Shown piece by piece: positions 6,361-6,479 of a stretch of DNA of 6,479 bases (position 1 is the first letter of the stretch; each line of letters begins with the position of its first letter). Made by a program: the position numbers and the translations under genes. The notes below the pieces were generated by a model. That model made no database searches and was not told the DNA's origin. It saw only the letters and a list, made by a program, of their open reading frames with translations. The DNA lies in assembly GCA_028702415.1 (NCBI GenBank), contig JAQVOT010000069.1:1-6479 (forward strand), in the 5' to 3' direction. This stretch comes from Eubacteriales bacterium. GTDB taxonomy: Bacteria; Bacillota; Clostridia; Peptostreptococcales; Anaerovoracaceae.

Positions 6361-6479
6361 ATGGAAAATACAAATAACATACGCTGGCTGTTTCTGGCCT
6401 TCGGTTCACTTACGCTACTTCTGGGAGGCATGATTTATTCATGGTCAATTCTGAAATCTCCCCTCGCAGGTGATTTCGG
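6361..6479 (+). CDS. OFA-family MFS transporter, 3' end outside window
   Basis: Only the first 39 codons are present and the frame is open at the right edge. The peptide starts with a short polar lead (MENTNNIR) and enters the first membrane helix (WLFLAFGSLTLLLGGMIYSWSILKSPL). This matches the N-terminus of the oxalate/formate antiporter (OFA) branch of the major facilitator superfamily, inner-membrane carriers of small organic anions. The ATG at 6361 is preferred because AAGGAA (6347-6352) lies eight bases before it. An in-frame ATG at 6352 would overlap that site. It follows the CoA ligase stop by 14 bases and is probably co-transcribed under the T-box, so it likely imports the ligase substrate. 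Family is fairly secure from the helix pattern; substrate is unknown. Confidence 0.75.
   Translation, partial: MENTNNIRWLFLAFGSLTLLLGGMIYSWSILKSPLAGDF

Overview
The window reads as chromosomal DNA from an anaerobic, low-to-moderate-GC Firmicute, most likely a member of Clostridia. The main reasons are a complete canonical T-box leader, a LysO-type lysine exporter, a DUF6873 protein beside a short Elp3-like radical SAM protein, and an AMP-forming CoA ligase next to an OFA-family transporter. The genus cannot be named from the sequence alone. No mobile element, CRISPR array, tRNA or rRNA was seen.

Layout. Bases 2-646 hold the 3' part of a SAM-dependent methyltransferase (Methyltransf_32 type), which enters from the left edge. 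It converges on a minus-strand pair, ung (uracil-DNA glycosylase, 2308-1643) followed by lysO (lysine exporter, 1643-660). These two share a TAATG stop/start and look translationally coupled. A 63-bp divergent spacer (2309-2371) separates ung from a plus-strand pair: a DUF6873 protein (2372-3193), then a radical SAM protein (3201-4286). In this spacer both divergent genes lack a Shine-Dalgarno sequence. Each has a -10-like hexamer ending exactly 7 bases before its ATG, so both transcripts may be leaderless.

Bases 4287-4717 are non-coding but full of signals. They contain a strong promoter (TTGCAA-17-TATAAT), a T-box riboswitch with stem I, stem II, the IIA/B pseudoknot, stem III, antiterminator and terminator, and then a strong ribosome binding site. 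Folding stem I by hand places UAC (Tyr) in the specifier position. The T-box bulge reads UGGU, which fits a tRNA with discriminator A73, as tRNA-Tyr has. The genes controlled are a complete 542-aa adenylate-forming CoA ligase (4718-6346) and the start of an OFA-family major facilitator (6361 to the right edge).

The most interesting feature is this last unit. A riboswitch that senses uncharged tRNA, apparently tRNA-Tyr, drives a CoA ligase and an organic-anion transporter rather than a tRNA synthetase or a known amino-acid gene. One coherent inference is that under tyrosine shortage the cell imports an aromatic acid such as 4-hydroxyphenylacetate and activates it to its CoA thioester. Reductive carboxylation and transamination would then yield tyrosine. 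The substrate is not proven by the sequence.
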